This document shows, piece by piece, positions 9,601 through 17,806 of a stretch of 64,000 nt of DNA. Positions within the stretch are counted from its first letter, which is position 1. Each line of letters starts with the position of its first letter. This DNA is from Aquabacter spiritensis (GTDB lineage Bacteria > Pseudomonadota > Alphaproteobacteria > Rhizobiales > Xanthobacteraceae). The translations under genes were made by a program, and so were the position numbers. The stretch is from contig NZ_SMAI01000001.1 in the NCBI RefSeq assembly GCF_004346185.1, positions 620,001-684,000 on the forward strand. Direction: 5' to 3'. The notes below the pieces were generated by a model. The model was given only the letters and a program-made list of their open reading frames with translations, had not been told where the DNA came from and made no database searches.

Positions 9601-10931
9601 CCGGATCCGTGCCGGTCTCCGGTGGCGCCCTCGATCTGGCGGCGCGCGGCACCATCTCGCTCGCCATCGCCAATGCCGTGCTCGCGACCTCCGGCGCGCG
9701 CGCCTCCGGCAATGCCGGGCTCGACGTGACGGTGCGCGGCACCCTCGACGCTCCCCGAGTGGGAGGAACGATCCGCATCACCAATGGTCGGTTCGAGGAC
9801 GCGCCGAACGGCGTCACGATCGAGCGGATCGAAGCGGTCTTCACCGGCACGGACCAGACCGTCACGATTTCTTCGTTCCGCGCCGGAACACCCAATGGCG
9901 GCACCATCCAGGCCTCGGGCAGTGTTGCGCTCGACCCGGCCGGCGGCTTTCCCGGCAGGATCGAGGTGACGCTGACCAACGCCACTCTGGTGAATAGCGA
10001 ATTGATCCGCTTCGTCACCGACGGACGGGCGACGATCAGCGGCCCGTTCGCCACCCGCCCGACCATCGCCGGCCGGATCGATGTGCGCTCGCTCGACATC
10101 CATCTACCCGATCGCCTGCCCGGCGGCAGCGCGGCCAATCTCAACGTGCGGCACGTAAATTTGCCCCCCGGCGTCAATCCCGCCACCCCACGCGCCCGAC
10201 GCGAGGGCGGGGCCCGCTCGGCCGGTGCCTTCGTCGCCACCCTCGATCTGACCGTCTCGGCACCGAACAGAATCTTCGTGCGCGGCATGGGCATGGACGC
10301 CGAACTCGGCGGCACGCTCCAGGTGCGCGGTACCAGCGCCGAGCCGGTCACCGACGGCGGGTTCCAGATGCTGCGCGGGCGGCTCGACATTCTCGGCCGC
10401 CGGCTCGACTTCACCCGCGGACGCCTGACCTTCAACGGCTCGACCGACCCGGATCTCGACTTCATCGCCGAAAGCGCGGCTGGTGACGTGACAGCCCGGA
10501 TCCTCATCACTGGCAAAGCCTCGCAACCCGAGGTCGCCTTCTCCTCGACCCCAACCTTGCCGCAGGACGAGGTGGTCGCGCGGCTGCTGTTCGGCCGCTC
10601 CACCGCCCAGCTCGGGGCCGGCCAGGCGCTGCAGGTCGCGCAGGCGGTAGCGACCCTCTCGGGGGCGGGCCAGGCGACGCTCGGCAATCTTCGACGCTCG
10701 CTCGGCCTCGACACGCTCGATGTCGGGCTCAATTCTGCCGGCACCGGCGGACAAATCGGTCTCGGACGGCGCCTCAACGACAACATCTCGCTCGGCGTGC
10801 GCCAGGGCACCACGTCTGGTTCGACCCAGGCGACGATCGACATCGACCTCGGTAACAATATCCGCCTCCAGGGTGCGACCGGCGCTGACGGCGGCACATC
10901 GGTCGGCATCGGCGCGCAGTGGGACTATTAA
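6657..10931 (+). CDS. tamB: Translocation and assembly module protein TamB
   Basis: 1424 residues. The ATG at 6657 overlaps the tamA TGA, and the protein then begins with a single N-terminal membrane anchor (residues about 4-28). A very long beta-repeat region follows, with the conserved C-terminal DUF490/TamB domain (about residues 1100-1424): RGMGMDAELGGTLQVRG, PVTDGGFQMLRGRLDILGRR, FTRGRLTFNGSTDPDLDF, and LPQDEVVARLLFGRS. It ends with an aromatic residue in a beta-strand pattern (SVGIGAQWDY). TamB spans the periplasm from an inner-membrane anchor and is linked to autotransporter assembly and phospholipid movement. The frame is open to 6501 inside tamA; that extension is an artefact. Confidence 0.93.
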   Translation: MRALRLFFWSVPVLLAGIVVLAALLFGLAQTPFGRGYLAELAGRLASGNGLEVRISGLTGFVPQDLRVERIVLSDPKGRFAEIDDLTLRWDPLALLSGTVSVQTLEARRVAVLRAPELPPAPSAASEGGLPALRVVVDRLAVPDIALSEPVLGSPARFGFEGGVRLMEPARGLSMRFDLERRDAEGRLTGTVRYAPEGRQLDVDLTGHEPPGGVLARLARLEGLPAIDASIKGSGTLDDWRGTLAASAGVGIHLDGTAAIAASGDAHVVTLALNGAVAPALPEALAPLFEGETALRAEAQIGFDLALDLRRFVLTAAGASVEASGSLTAARVADLAFAVTLGDAARFSALAPDVTWAEARLSGTLRGTQDAPVLAAMVTARDVAGHGYAAGTLQATAATAPAPAGPLDLSATVTADRLSARDPGVAQALGTSGTVSVRGIWQQGAEPTLTQAEARLAALDVTFAGRASQSAIRGTLDVTRLDLAAFAPLAGRPLKGIVAVKADVTRTGADGAIALAMTGTSQGLSTGEPALDGVAGGDASFSGGLSYGPDGSLAVRDLKAAAPGATLAVDGRIDPATANLKGILDLPDLKRLDPRLEGAARAQATFSGRLSALDVAGQVAVPHGAAMGRPIRDLALDFTASDLTGRLGATARLSGMVGEKPAKGSARLTTAADGTRAISDLDFAIGSARLTGNLSAAPTGRLAGSLAFSAANLSDIAPLVLDELAGRAEGTVILTEQGRAQSIAVKARLTDVVAAGQSVAAAQLDFAITDPRSAAAVSGTVEATGIAAGATTVERLRLVAAPADGATRLTLDATAQGAAITATGRAVTVGDAPSFRLETLRVTRQGVAVALSAPATITYRDGTAILDRLALTAGGGTITLQGRIGQTIEATLDARGLPLSLADLAQPGLGLSGTLAATARITGTPTAPNGRYDVTVTRLTSADIARAGAGPFDIRVNGNLADGRAGVNAAVSGPALSGVAITGSVPVSGGALDLAARGTISLAIANAVLATSGARASGNAGLDVTVRGTLDAPRVGGTIRITNGRFEDAPNGVTIERIEAVFTGTDQTVTISSFRAGTPNGGTIQASGSVALDPAGGFPGRIEVTLTNATLVNSELIRFVTDGRATISGPFATRPTIAGRIDVRSLDIHLPDRLPGGSAANLNVRHVNLPPGVNPATPRARREGGARSAGAFVATLDLTVSAPNRIFVRGMGMDAELGGTLQVRGTSAEPVTDGGFQMLRGRLDILGRRLDFTRGRLTFNGSTDPDLDFIAESAAGDVTARILITGKASQPEVAFSSTPTLPQDEVVARLLFGRSTAQLGAGQALQVAQAVATLSGAGQATLGNLRRSLGLDTLDVGLNSAGTGGQIGLGRRLNDNISLGVRQGTTSGSTQATIDIDLGNNIRLQGATGADGGTSVGIGAQWDY

Positions 10932-10956
10932 GGCGCGCGAAACAGCGGGGCGGAGA

Positions 10957-12135
10957 GTGGACGAAGCCTATGACGTGGTGATCGTCGGCGGCGCCGTGAT
11001 GGGCGCCTCGGTCGCGTATCATCTCGCTGCCGATCCGGCCTTTTCCGGCCGCGTCCTGGTTCTGGAGCAGGATCCGAGCTACCGCTTCTGCGCCTCCGCC
11101 CTTTCGGCCGGTTCGATCCGCCAGCAATATTCCAGTGCCATCAACGTCGCCATCTCGCGTGCCGGCATCGCCTTCCTTCGCGACATCGGCACCTTGCTGG
11201 AGGTGGAGGGCGAGCGGCCCGAGATCGGCCTCACTGAGGGGGGCTATCTCTTTCTCGCATCGCCGGCGCAGGTTCCGGCCATGCGCCGCTCCAATGCGCT
11301 TCAACGTGGGCTCGGCGCCGACATCGCGCTCTTGACGCCCGACGCACTCGCCGCGCGCTTTCCCTGGCTCGACACCGACGGCATCGCGCTCGGCAGCCTC
11401 GGCTTGTCGGGCGAGGGCTGGTTCGACGGCTTCTCTCTGATGCAGGCATTCCGCCGTAAGGCGCGCGCCCTCGGGGTGCGCTTCGTCCAGGCGCAGGCGG
11501 TCGGCTTTGCGCGCGACGGCGAACGTATCGCCGCTGTGCACACGGCAGCGGGCGCACGCATCGGCTGCGGCGCCGTGGTCATCGCGGCCGGGACCGGCGC
11601 CCCCGCCCTCGCCCGCGCCGTCGGCATCGATCTGCCGGTCCATTGTCGCAAACGCATGGTCTTCACCTTCACCTGCGCCGATCCGGTGCCGGATTGCCCG
11701 CTCCTGATCGAGCCGAGCGGCGTCTATGTCCGTCCGGAGGGGCGCGGCTTCCTGTGCGGCTTCTCACCCCCGCCCGAGGCCGATCCGGACTGCACCGATT
11801 TCGAGATCGACCCCACTCTGTTCGAGGACCGGATCTGGCCGGTTCTGGCGGCGCGCATCCCGGCCTTCGAGCGGATCCGACCGGGTCGAGCCTGGGCCGG
11901 GCATTACGACCTCAACATATTCGATGCCAATGCCATTCTCGGCCCGGCGCCGCAGGCGCCGAACCTCCTTCTGTGCAGCGGCTTTTCAGGCCACGGCCTG
12001 CAACAGGCCCCGGCCGTCGGGCGCGGGCTCGCCGAGCTTCTCGTGCACGGACGCTATCGCACCCTCGACCTTTCGCCGCTCGGCTATACCCGGCTCGCGC
12101 AGGCCCGCCCGCTCACCGAAACCCAGGTGGTGTGA
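10957..12135 (+). CDS. FAD-dependent oxidoreductase, DadA/glycine-oxidase family
   Basis: 392 residues from GTG, placed so that the dinucleotide fold starts immediately (YDVVIVGGAVMGASVAYHLA, residues about 5-24); ATG-initiated frames upstream lie inside tamB. The FAD-binding N-terminus is followed by a DAO-type substrate domain and a C-terminal FAD closure motif SGFSGHGLQQAPAVGRGLAELL. The family oxidises amines such as D-amino acids, glycine, sarcosine or dimethylglycine. The segment CASALSAGSIRQQYS is typical of FOXRED1/sarcosine-oxidase-like members. The start is 25 bases after the tamB stop. Substrate unknown. Confidence 0.82.
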   Translation: MDEAYDVVIVGGAVMGASVAYHLAADPAFSGRVLVLEQDPSYRFCASALSAGSIRQQYSSAINVAISRAGIAFLRDIGTLLEVEGERPEIGLTEGGYLFLASPAQVPAMRRSNALQRGLGADIALLTPDALAARFPWLDTDGIALGSLGLSGEGWFDGFSLMQAFRRKARALGVRFVQAQAVGFARDGERIAAVHTAAGARIGCGAVVIAAGTGAPALARAVGIDLPVHCRKRMVFTFTCADPVPDCPLLIEPSGVYVRPEGRGFLCGFSPPPEADPDCTDFEIDPTLFEDRIWPVLAARIPAFERIRPGRAWAGHYDLNIFDANAILGPAPQAPNLLLCSGFSGHGLQQAPAVGRGLAELLVHGRYRTLDLSPLGYTRLAQARPLTETQVV

Positions 12136-12300
12136 CCCGACATCCGGCGCGATGGGCAGAGGGGGCGCCCCGCCAGGAGGATGTCGAACCCGCTCTCCAA
12201 AAAATGTTTAGACCGGGAACGCGGTCCCGCTGCCCCCTGGGGCGGCTCCCATCCCGGCCTCTCGCCATTCAGCTCCGATCCCATCCAGGCCGCACTTTTC

Positions 12301-12381
12301 AAAATCGATTATCACTTTCCGATAAAATCCGATTTTCATTCATCTTATTGGGTTAAGTGGCGAGATTGAAAAATCGATTTT
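12301..12381. promoter_or_regulatory. Three related palindromes, candidate operator cluster
   Basis: An AT-rich island in GC-rich DNA just before the CocE-like hydrolase gene. It holds AAAATCGATTATC at 12301-12313, AAAATCCGATTTT at 12324-12336 (6-bp arms around one base) and a perfect 12-bp palindrome AAAATCGATTTT at 12370-12381. Repeated palindromes of one type upstream of a catabolic gene suggest binding by a dimeric regulator. No regulator gene lies next to it and I do not recognise the motif as a named box. Confidence 0.5.
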
Positions 12382-12419
12382 GATGTGATAGCCACAGGGC
12401 AAAATCATCGGGAGGACGC

Positions 12420-14117
12420 ATGCAGTCCCAGCAGAGCGGCGCAGGAGCGCCGAACCTCGTGTTCGAGAAGGATGTCGGGATCCCGGTCTCCGACGGGTTG
12501 GTGCTGCGCGCCAACTTATTCCGCCCCATGGCGGAGGGCCGCTATCCCGTCGTCCTCGCGATGGGGATCTATGGCAAGGACGCGCATTTCGGCGACGCCT
12601 TCAAAAGCCAGTGGGACAATCTGCTACGGATCTATCCCGACCTCTGCGCCAACGGCTCGTCGGGCCATTATCTGCGCTGGGAAGTCGTGGATCCCGAGCG
12701 CTGGGTGCCGGACGGCTACGTGGTGGTGAACGTGGATTCACGCGGCAGCGGCAAGTCGCCGGGCTATCTCGACCCGTTTTCGCCGCGCGAAACCGCCGAT
12801 TATTACGACGCCATTGAGTGGGCCGCGGCGCAGCCCTGGTCGAACGGCAAGGTCGGACTGATCGGCATCTCCTATTTCGCGATCAAGCAATGGCAGGTCG
12901 CCGCGCTCCAGCCCCCGCATCTCGCCGCCATCGTGCCTTGGGAGGGCGCCAATGACTTCTATCGCGACTGGAGCCACCATGGCGGCATCTTCTCGTCAGG
13001 CTTCCCCACCGCCTGGTGGCCGCGTCAGGCGCTGGTCAATCAGCATGGCAGCGGCGAGAGCACCTATCGCGACCGCGACACCGGAGAGCGCACCACCGGC
13101 CCGGCGCTGAGCCGCGAGATGCTGGCCGGCAGCCGCACCGACCATCCCGCCGACCTCTATGCCCATCCGCTCGACGATGCTTGGCACCGCGAGCGCACCG
13201 CGGATCTCTCGCGCGTCATGGTGCCTCTGCTCTCGGCCGGAAACTGGGGCGGGCCGGGCATCCATCTGCGCGGAAACGTCAACGGGTTCCTGGAAGCCGG
13301 CGCCGAGCACAAATGGCTGTCTATGCATATCGGCACGCATTATGACAGCTTCTATCTGCCGGCCTATGTCGCAATGCAGAAGCGCTTCCTCGGCCATTTC
13401 CTGAAGGGCGAGGACAATGGGTGGGACCGCGTCCCGCCGGTGCGCCTCGAAGTGCGCCGCCCCGACGGAGCGAGCGAGCGGTTCGAGCAGGAATGGCCGC
13501 TCGCGCGCACGCAATGGACCCCGTTCCATCTCGATGCCGGCGGCCTCGCCCTCTCGGAGCAACCAGCACCCGAGGCCACCGCGTCCTTCACCGCGCGCGG
13601 CGCGGGGGTCGATTTCGCCACCGCGCCCTTCGCCCATGAGACGGAATTCACCGGCCCCCTCGCAGCCAAGCTGTTCGTCTCCTCCACCACATCCGACGCG
13701 GACCTGTTCCTCACCTTGCGCCTTTTCGACCCCGCCGGGCAGGAGGTCCGTTTCGTCGGCGCGCACGAGCCGGTGCCGGTGGCGCGCGGCTGGCAGCGCG
13801 CTTCCCATCGCAAGACCGATCCCGAAAGGTCTCTGCCGTACCGACCCTGGCACGTTCACAACGAGGTCCAGAAGCTGTCGCCCGGCGCGATCTATGCGGT
13901 CGACGTGGAGATCTGGCCGACCTCGATCGTGGTGCCGGCCGGCTATCGGTTGGTGCTGACGGTCCAAGGCCGCGACTTCGAATATGACGGCTTGCCCGGC
14001 CGCATCCTGCACGACCATCCGGGGGACCGGCCCGAAGCCGAATTCGGCGGCACCACGACGCTCCATACCGGTGGCGCGCACGCCGCGCACCTGTTGCTGC
14101 CGCTCATTCCGAACTGA
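12420..14117 (+). CDS. CocE/NonD family hydrolase (peptidase S15-like)
   Basis: 565 residues; ATG preceded by GGGAGGAC. The N-terminal alpha/beta-hydrolase domain contains the nucleophile elbow LIGISYFAIKQ (Ser near residue 150) and VNVDSRGSGKSPG just before it; a likely catalytic His lies in HIGTHYDSFY. The C-terminal half is the jelly-roll X-Pro dipeptidyl-peptidase C domain (about residues 340-560, with LFVSSTTSDADLFLTLRLFDP). The family hydrolyses esters or amides such as acyl-amino acids and cocaine esters. No signal peptide, so probably cytoplasmic. It is preceded by a palindrome cluster and followed 48 bases later by a Bug-type binding protein, suggesting a small uptake-and-hydrolysis operon. 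Substrate unknown. Confidence 0.85.
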   Translation: MQSQQSGAGAPNLVFEKDVGIPVSDGLVLRANLFRPMAEGRYPVVLAMGIYGKDAHFGDAFKSQWDNLLRIYPDLCANGSSGHYLRWEVVDPERWVPDGYVVVNVDSRGSGKSPGYLDPFSPRETADYYDAIEWAAAQPWSNGKVGLIGISYFAIKQWQVAALQPPHLAAIVPWEGANDFYRDWSHHGGIFSSGFPTAWWPRQALVNQHGSGESTYRDRDTGERTTGPALSREMLAGSRTDHPADLYAHPLDDAWHRERTADLSRVMVPLLSAGNWGGPGIHLRGNVNGFLEAGAEHKWLSMHIGTHYDSFYLPAYVAMQKRFLGHFLKGEDNGWDRVPPVRLEVRRPDGASERFEQEWPLARTQWTPFHLDAGGLALSEQPAPEATASFTARGAGVDFATAPFAHETEFTGPLAAKLFVSSTTSDADLFLTLRLFDPAGQEVRFVGAHEPVPVARGWQRASHRKTDPERSLPYRPWHVHNEVQKLSPGAIYAVDVEIWPTSIVVPAGYRLVLTVQGRDFEYDGLPGRILHDHPGDRPEAEFGGTTTLHTGGAHAAHLLLPLIPN

Positions 14118-14165
14118 CGCCAACCGGCCGTTGAACGGCCGGCCGAAAAACAGAGGGAGACTCCC

Positions 14166-15176
14166 ATGCCCGACGCCCGGACCTTCGCTGCGAGACTTGC
14201 GACCCACCGCCTCGACCGCCGCGTCCTGCTGCGCGGCGCCGCCGCCTTCGGCCTCGCCGCCTGCCTGCCCGGCGCGGCGCGCGCGGCCGACTTTCCGACG
14301 CGGCCGATCCGCCTCGTCTGCCCCTTCCCGCCCGGCGTGTCGACCGACGTGCTCGCGCGCGCCTTCGCCAAGGAGATGTCGCAGGATCTCGGCCAGGCCG
14401 TCGTGGTCGAGAACCGGCCGGGCGCCAACGGCGTGCTCGCCTCAAATCTGGTCGCCAAGGCACCGGGCGACGGCTACACTCTGCTCTTCACCACCGGCTC
14501 GCACATTGCCAATGCCGCCATGTCGAGCAGCCTTCAATATCGCGCGCTGGACGATTTCACGCCGCTGTTTCTTGCGGCGCAATCCTATGGGCTGGCGCTG
14601 ATCTCCGCGAAATACGACAGCGTGCCCGCGATCGTGGCGGCGGCCAAAGCGGCGCCGGGGAAGCTCACGTATGCAACGTCGGGCGTCGGCAACGTCACCC
14701 ATGTCGCCGGCGCGGTGTTCGAGAAGCTCGCCGGGATCGACCTCACCGACGTGCCCTACAATTCGCCGACCCTCGTGCCCGACGTGATCGGCGGCCAAGT
14801 CGACATGACCTTCATCTCGACCGTGACCGCAGTGCCCCTGATGAAGACCGGCAAGGTCAAGGTGCTCGCCACCACCGGCACGATGCGCCCGCCCACTTTG
14901 CCCGACGCGCCCACCTTCCAACAGCTCGGCTATAAGGACTTCGACATCACCGGCTATTTCGGCATGATGGCGCCGGCAGACCTTTCCCCGCACATCGCTA
15001 CGATCTTGTTCCGCGCGCTCAAGAAAGCGGGCGAAACCAAAGAGGTTCGGGATCTGCTCGCGGACTCCAGCCTTTATCCCTCGGACCTCGATCGGCAGGG
15101 CTTCGAAGCCTTCCTGCGCAAGGATCTCGGCTACCAGACCACCTTGATGCAGGATCTCGGCATCAAGCTTCAATAG
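14166..15176 (+). CDS. Tripartite tricarboxylate transporter substrate-binding protein (Bug/TctC)
   Basis: 336 residues, RBS GGGAG before ATG. The N-terminus has a twin-arginine-like signal (DRRVLLRGAAAFGLAACLPGAARA-A); LAAC inside it could alternatively be a lipobox. The mature protein opens with the Bug signature FPTRPIRLVCPFPPGVSTDVLAR and VVVENRPGANGVLASNLVAKAPGDGYTLL, then the second-domain motif ATSGVGNVTHVAGAVFEKLAGIDLTDVPY. Bug proteins are periplasmic receptors for carboxylates and related ligands, usually working with TctA/TctB; neither is in the window. Transcribed with the preceding hydrolase, so its ligand may be that enzyme's substrate. Confidence 0.9.
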   Translation: MPDARTFAARLATHRLDRRVLLRGAAAFGLAACLPGAARAADFPTRPIRLVCPFPPGVSTDVLARAFAKEMSQDLGQAVVVENRPGANGVLASNLVAKAPGDGYTLLFTTGSHIANAAMSSSLQYRALDDFTPLFLAAQSYGLALISAKYDSVPAIVAAAKAAPGKLTYATSGVGNVTHVAGAVFEKLAGIDLTDVPYNSPTLVPDVIGGQVDMTFISTVTAVPLMKTGKVKVLATTGTMRPPTLPDAPTFQQLGYKDFDITGYFGMMAPADLSPHIATILFRALKKAGETKEVRDLLADSSLYPSDLDRQGFEAFLRKDLGYQTTLMQDLGIKLQ

Positions 15177-15192
15177 GCGCCCGAGGGCGCCT
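15175..15192. terminator. Short GC hairpin after the Bug protein gene
   Basis: AGGCGCC-CGAG-GGCGCCT, a perfect 7-bp stem beginning inside the stop codon of the binding-protein gene, with no T-tract. It lies on the upstream side of the 92-base gap before the convergent hemA stop. Confidence 0.4.
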
Positions 15193-15268
15193 CACATCAA
15201 GGCCTTCACCCTCCAGGGTCGCATACGGACGGCGGGTGGGGCGAGGCGCGTAGACAGGCGGAGGCCGG

Positions 15269-16576
15269 TCAGCCGCCCCCGACCGGCACCGGGATCGGCG
15301 CCGGATTGGAGCCCCCCTTGACGGCGCCCTTGGACGTGCCCATTGCGGCGCGCAGCGGGACCGGGGTGCTGCCGACACGCGGCAGGTCGAGCCGGGACCA
15401 CACGTCGCTAAGCGATTCGGCGAGATGGGCGATCATCCTGTCGGTGTGAAATGGTGTCGGCGTGATGCGCAGACGCTCGGTTCCGCGGGGCACCGTCGGA
15501 TAATTGATCGGCTGAATATAGATGCCGTGTTCCGCAAGCAGCACGTCGCTCGCTGCCTTGCAGGCCTTCGCGTCGCCCACCATCACCGGGATGATATGGG
15601 TCGGCGTCTCCATCTGCGGGAGGCCCGCGGCGGCGAGCGCCGCCTTGGTCTTGGCGACTTGGGCGCGCTGGCCGTCGCGCTCGGCCTGCGATGCTTTCAG
15701 ATGCTGCACCGAAGCGGTCGCCGCAGCGGCGATGGCCGGGGGCAATGCGGTGGTGAAGATGAAGCCGGGGGCATAGGAGCGTACCGCATCCATCACCACC
15801 CGCTTGCCGGTGAGATAGCCGCCGATGACGCCGAACGCCTTGCCGAGCGTGCCCTCGATCACGTCGATCCGGTGCATCACGCCGTCACGTTCGGCGACGC
15901 CACCACCGCGCGGCCCATACATGCCAACCGCATGGACCTCGTCGAGATAGGTCATCGCGCCGTAGCGCTCGGCCAATTCGCAGATCGCCGCCATCGGGGC
16001 GATGTCGCCGTCCATGGAATAGACGCTCTCGAACACGATCAGCTTCGGCCGCCCGCCGGCCGCCCGCAGCAATTCCTCGAGGTGACCGAGATCGTTGTGG
16101 CGGAAGATCGCCTTCTGCCGGCCGCCTTGGCGCACGCCTTCGATCATCGAATTGTGATTGAGCTCGTCGGAGATCACCACGCAATCCGGGATCAGTTTGG
16201 CGATGGTCGAGATGCCGGTGGCGTTCGAGACGTAGCCCGAGGTGAAGACGAGGCCTGCATCCTTGCCATGCAAATCCGCCAGTTCGCGCTCGAGCAGCAC
16301 GATCTCGTGGCTGTTGCCGGAAATGTTGCGGGTTCCGCCGGCCCCTGCACCGCGCAGCAGCGCCGCCTCGCGCATCGCCTCGACCACTTTCGGATGCCGC
16401 CCCATTCCGAGATAATCGTTGGAACACCAAACGGTTATCTCACGGGGACCGCCGGGGGAATGCCACACCGCGCGCGGAAACCGGTCGGCATCCCGCGCAA
16501 TGTCGGTGAAGGTGCGATACCGGCGCTCGCGGCGCAACGCATCGACGGCATCGGAGAAGAACAGATCGTAGTTCAT
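15269..16576 (-). CDS. hemA: 5-aminolevulinate synthase
   Basis: 435 residues. Condenses glycine and succinyl-CoA to 5-aminolevulinate, the first step of haem synthesis in alphaproteobacteria. Seen: [10 protein letters not shown] near residue 52, [13 protein letters not shown] (77-88), [39 protein letters not shown] (210-226) and the PLP lysine in GTLGKAFGV (K246). The C-terminus beyond about residue 400 is a low-complexity Pro/Gly/Ser tail, longer than in many homologues. It starts opposite a divergent methyltransferase gene; an FNR/FixK-like box lies about 100 bases upstream. The rest of the haem pathway is not in the window. Confidence 0.96.
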   Translation of the reverse strand: MNYDLFFSDAVDALRRERRYRTFTDIARDADRFPRAVWHSPGGPREITVWCSNDYLGMGRHPKVVEAMREAALLRGAGAGGTRNISGNSHEIVLLERELADLHGKDAGLVFTSGYVSNATGISTIAKLIPDCVVISDELNHNSMIEGVRQGGRQKAIFRHNDLGHLEELLRAAGGRPKLIVFESVYSMDGDIAPMAAICELAERYGAMTYLDEVHAVGMYGPRGGGVAERDGVMHRIDVIEGTLGKAFGVIGGYLTGKRVVMDAVRSYAPGFIFTTALPPAIAAAATASVQHLKASQAERDGQRAQVAKTKAALAAAGLPQMETPTHIIPVMVGDAKACKAASDVLLAEHGIYIQPINYPTVPRGTERLRITPTPFHTDRMIAHLAESLSDVWSRLDLPRVGSTPVPLRAAMGTSKGAVKGGSNPAPIPVPVGGG

Positions 16577-16678
16577 CGCGGTCCCGGGGCGCGGGGTGGA
16601 TCATCCTTCGCGCCTCCCGGTCGAAGTCGGGCCAAACGCGAATTCTTCCAATCGTAGACCGGCAGACTGCCCGGAGGC

Positions 16679-16692
16679 TTGTCATCGATCAA
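16679..16692. promoter_or_regulatory. FNR/FixK-like box upstream of hemA
   Basis: TTGTCATCGATCAA; read on the minus strand it is TTGAT-CGAT-GACAA, matching 8 of the 10 defined positions of the consensus TTGAT-N4-ATCAA. It lies 103-116 bases upstream of the hemA ATG. Known: hemA is under Fnr/FixK control in several alphaproteobacteria. Binding here is inferred. Confidence 0.45.
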
Positions 16693-16826
16693 GCATTAAA
16701 CCGGTCGCGCGGCGATGCGGCGCGGCGGGGACCTGCGCACGCAGGGTTGCAGCCGTTTCCTGTGCGCGCGCGCTGCTCTACAGTACCGCCGATGGGTGTG
16801 GCGCGCATAAGAGGACACGTTCCAAC

Positions 16827-17702
16827 ATGGGGCGGCTTGCCTATCTCGCAAACAGCCTCGCCCGGACCTTCGATCGGAAGCGGGCGAAATGTCCGAACTG
16901 TGGGTCCGCCACCAGTGATCTCGTGGCGCGTAAATACCTCGTGACGGCGCTGCGGCGGTGCCGCTCCTGCGCCTTGATGTTTCGCACGCCGACCGACCCG
17001 GCCAATCTCAACGAAGCTTTCTATGAGGAAAGCTACAGCCAGGGCTTCACCACCGACCTGCCGGACGATCGCGCATTGCAGCGGCTGGTGAGCACGAATT
17101 TCGCATCCAGTGAAAAGGATTACAGCGCCTATATCGCAGTTCTTTCCAGCCTCGGAATCGGATCGGGCGCCCGGCTTTTCGACTTCGGCTGTTCGTGGGG
17201 ATACGGAAGCTATCAACTCGCCCAGGCGGGCTTGTTCGTAACCGCCTTTGAAATCGCCCCGACGCGCAGCCGCTACGCGCGCGAAAAGTTGGGAGTGAAC
17301 GTGCTGGACCAGATCGAAACCGCAGCCTTGGACCAGCACCGCGGGCAGTACGACTGCTTCTTCTCCTCTCACGTGATCGAGCATGTTCCCGTCCCCCATG
17401 AGGTGTTCACCCTGGCGCAAGTCCTTCTACGGGAGGGCGGTCTTTTCGTCTCCTTCACGCCAAACGGGTCGGAGGCGAGCCGCCGGCACAATACGACCTG
17501 GTCAAAAGCCTGGGGCGAGGTCCATCCGCACTTTATCGACGACATCTTCCTCGACACCCATTTCGGAGCCTCGCCGCGCGTCTTCGGAAGTTCGCCCATA
17601 TCCAGGGCACGCCTGCCCGCAGCACCGGAGAGCCTGCGCCTCGACGATCTCTCACGCGGCGAACTGTTCTTCGCGGCCCGCAAGGTCGGCCCTGCCTGGT
17701 GA
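16827..17702 (+). CDS. Class I SAM-dependent methyltransferase with N-terminal zinc ribbon
   Basis: 291 residues from the ATG at 16827, with AGAGGAC about ten bases upstream; the frame is open further upstream but loses protein character. N-terminal Cys pairs CPNCGS (near residue 22) and CRSCALMF (near 45) form a probable zinc ribbon. The Rossmann methyltransferase core has motif I as LFDFGCSWGYGSYQLA, an acidic loop AFEIAPTRSRYA, and SSHVIEHVPVP, typical of Methyltransf_23/UbiE-like enzymes. Members of this two-part family are common in polysaccharide and small-molecule modification, but no such cluster is adjacent. Divergent from hemA. Substrate unknown. Confidence 0.75.
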   Translation: MGRLAYLANSLARTFDRKRAKCPNCGSATSDLVARKYLVTALRRCRSCALMFRTPTDPANLNEAFYEESYSQGFTTDLPDDRALQRLVSTNFASSEKDYSAYIAVLSSLGIGSGARLFDFGCSWGYGSYQLAQAGLFVTAFEIAPTRSRYAREKLGVNVLDQIETAALDQHRGQYDCFFSSHVIEHVPVPHEVFTLAQVLLREGGLFVSFTPNGSEASRRHNTTWSKAWGEVHPHFIDDIFLDTHFGASPRVFGSSPISRARLPAAPESLRLDDLSRGELFFAARKVGPAW

Positions 17703-17771
17703 CAGACTTGGCGGCGCAGGCAATGCTCCGCCCCCGCCTCCGCGCCGCCACAAAATTCATCAAATTGCCGC

Positions 17772-17800
17772 TTGCGAAGGCGGTCGGAAGACCCTATATC
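17772..17800 (+). promoter_or_regulatory. Candidate housekeeping promoter for the odc leader
   Basis: TTGCGA (17772-17777), a 17-base spacer and TATATC (17795-17800), which would start transcription near 17807. It fits the sigma-70 pattern and lies directly before the structured leader. Not experimentally supported here. Confidence 0.4.
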
Positions 17801-17806
17801 GCGGTT

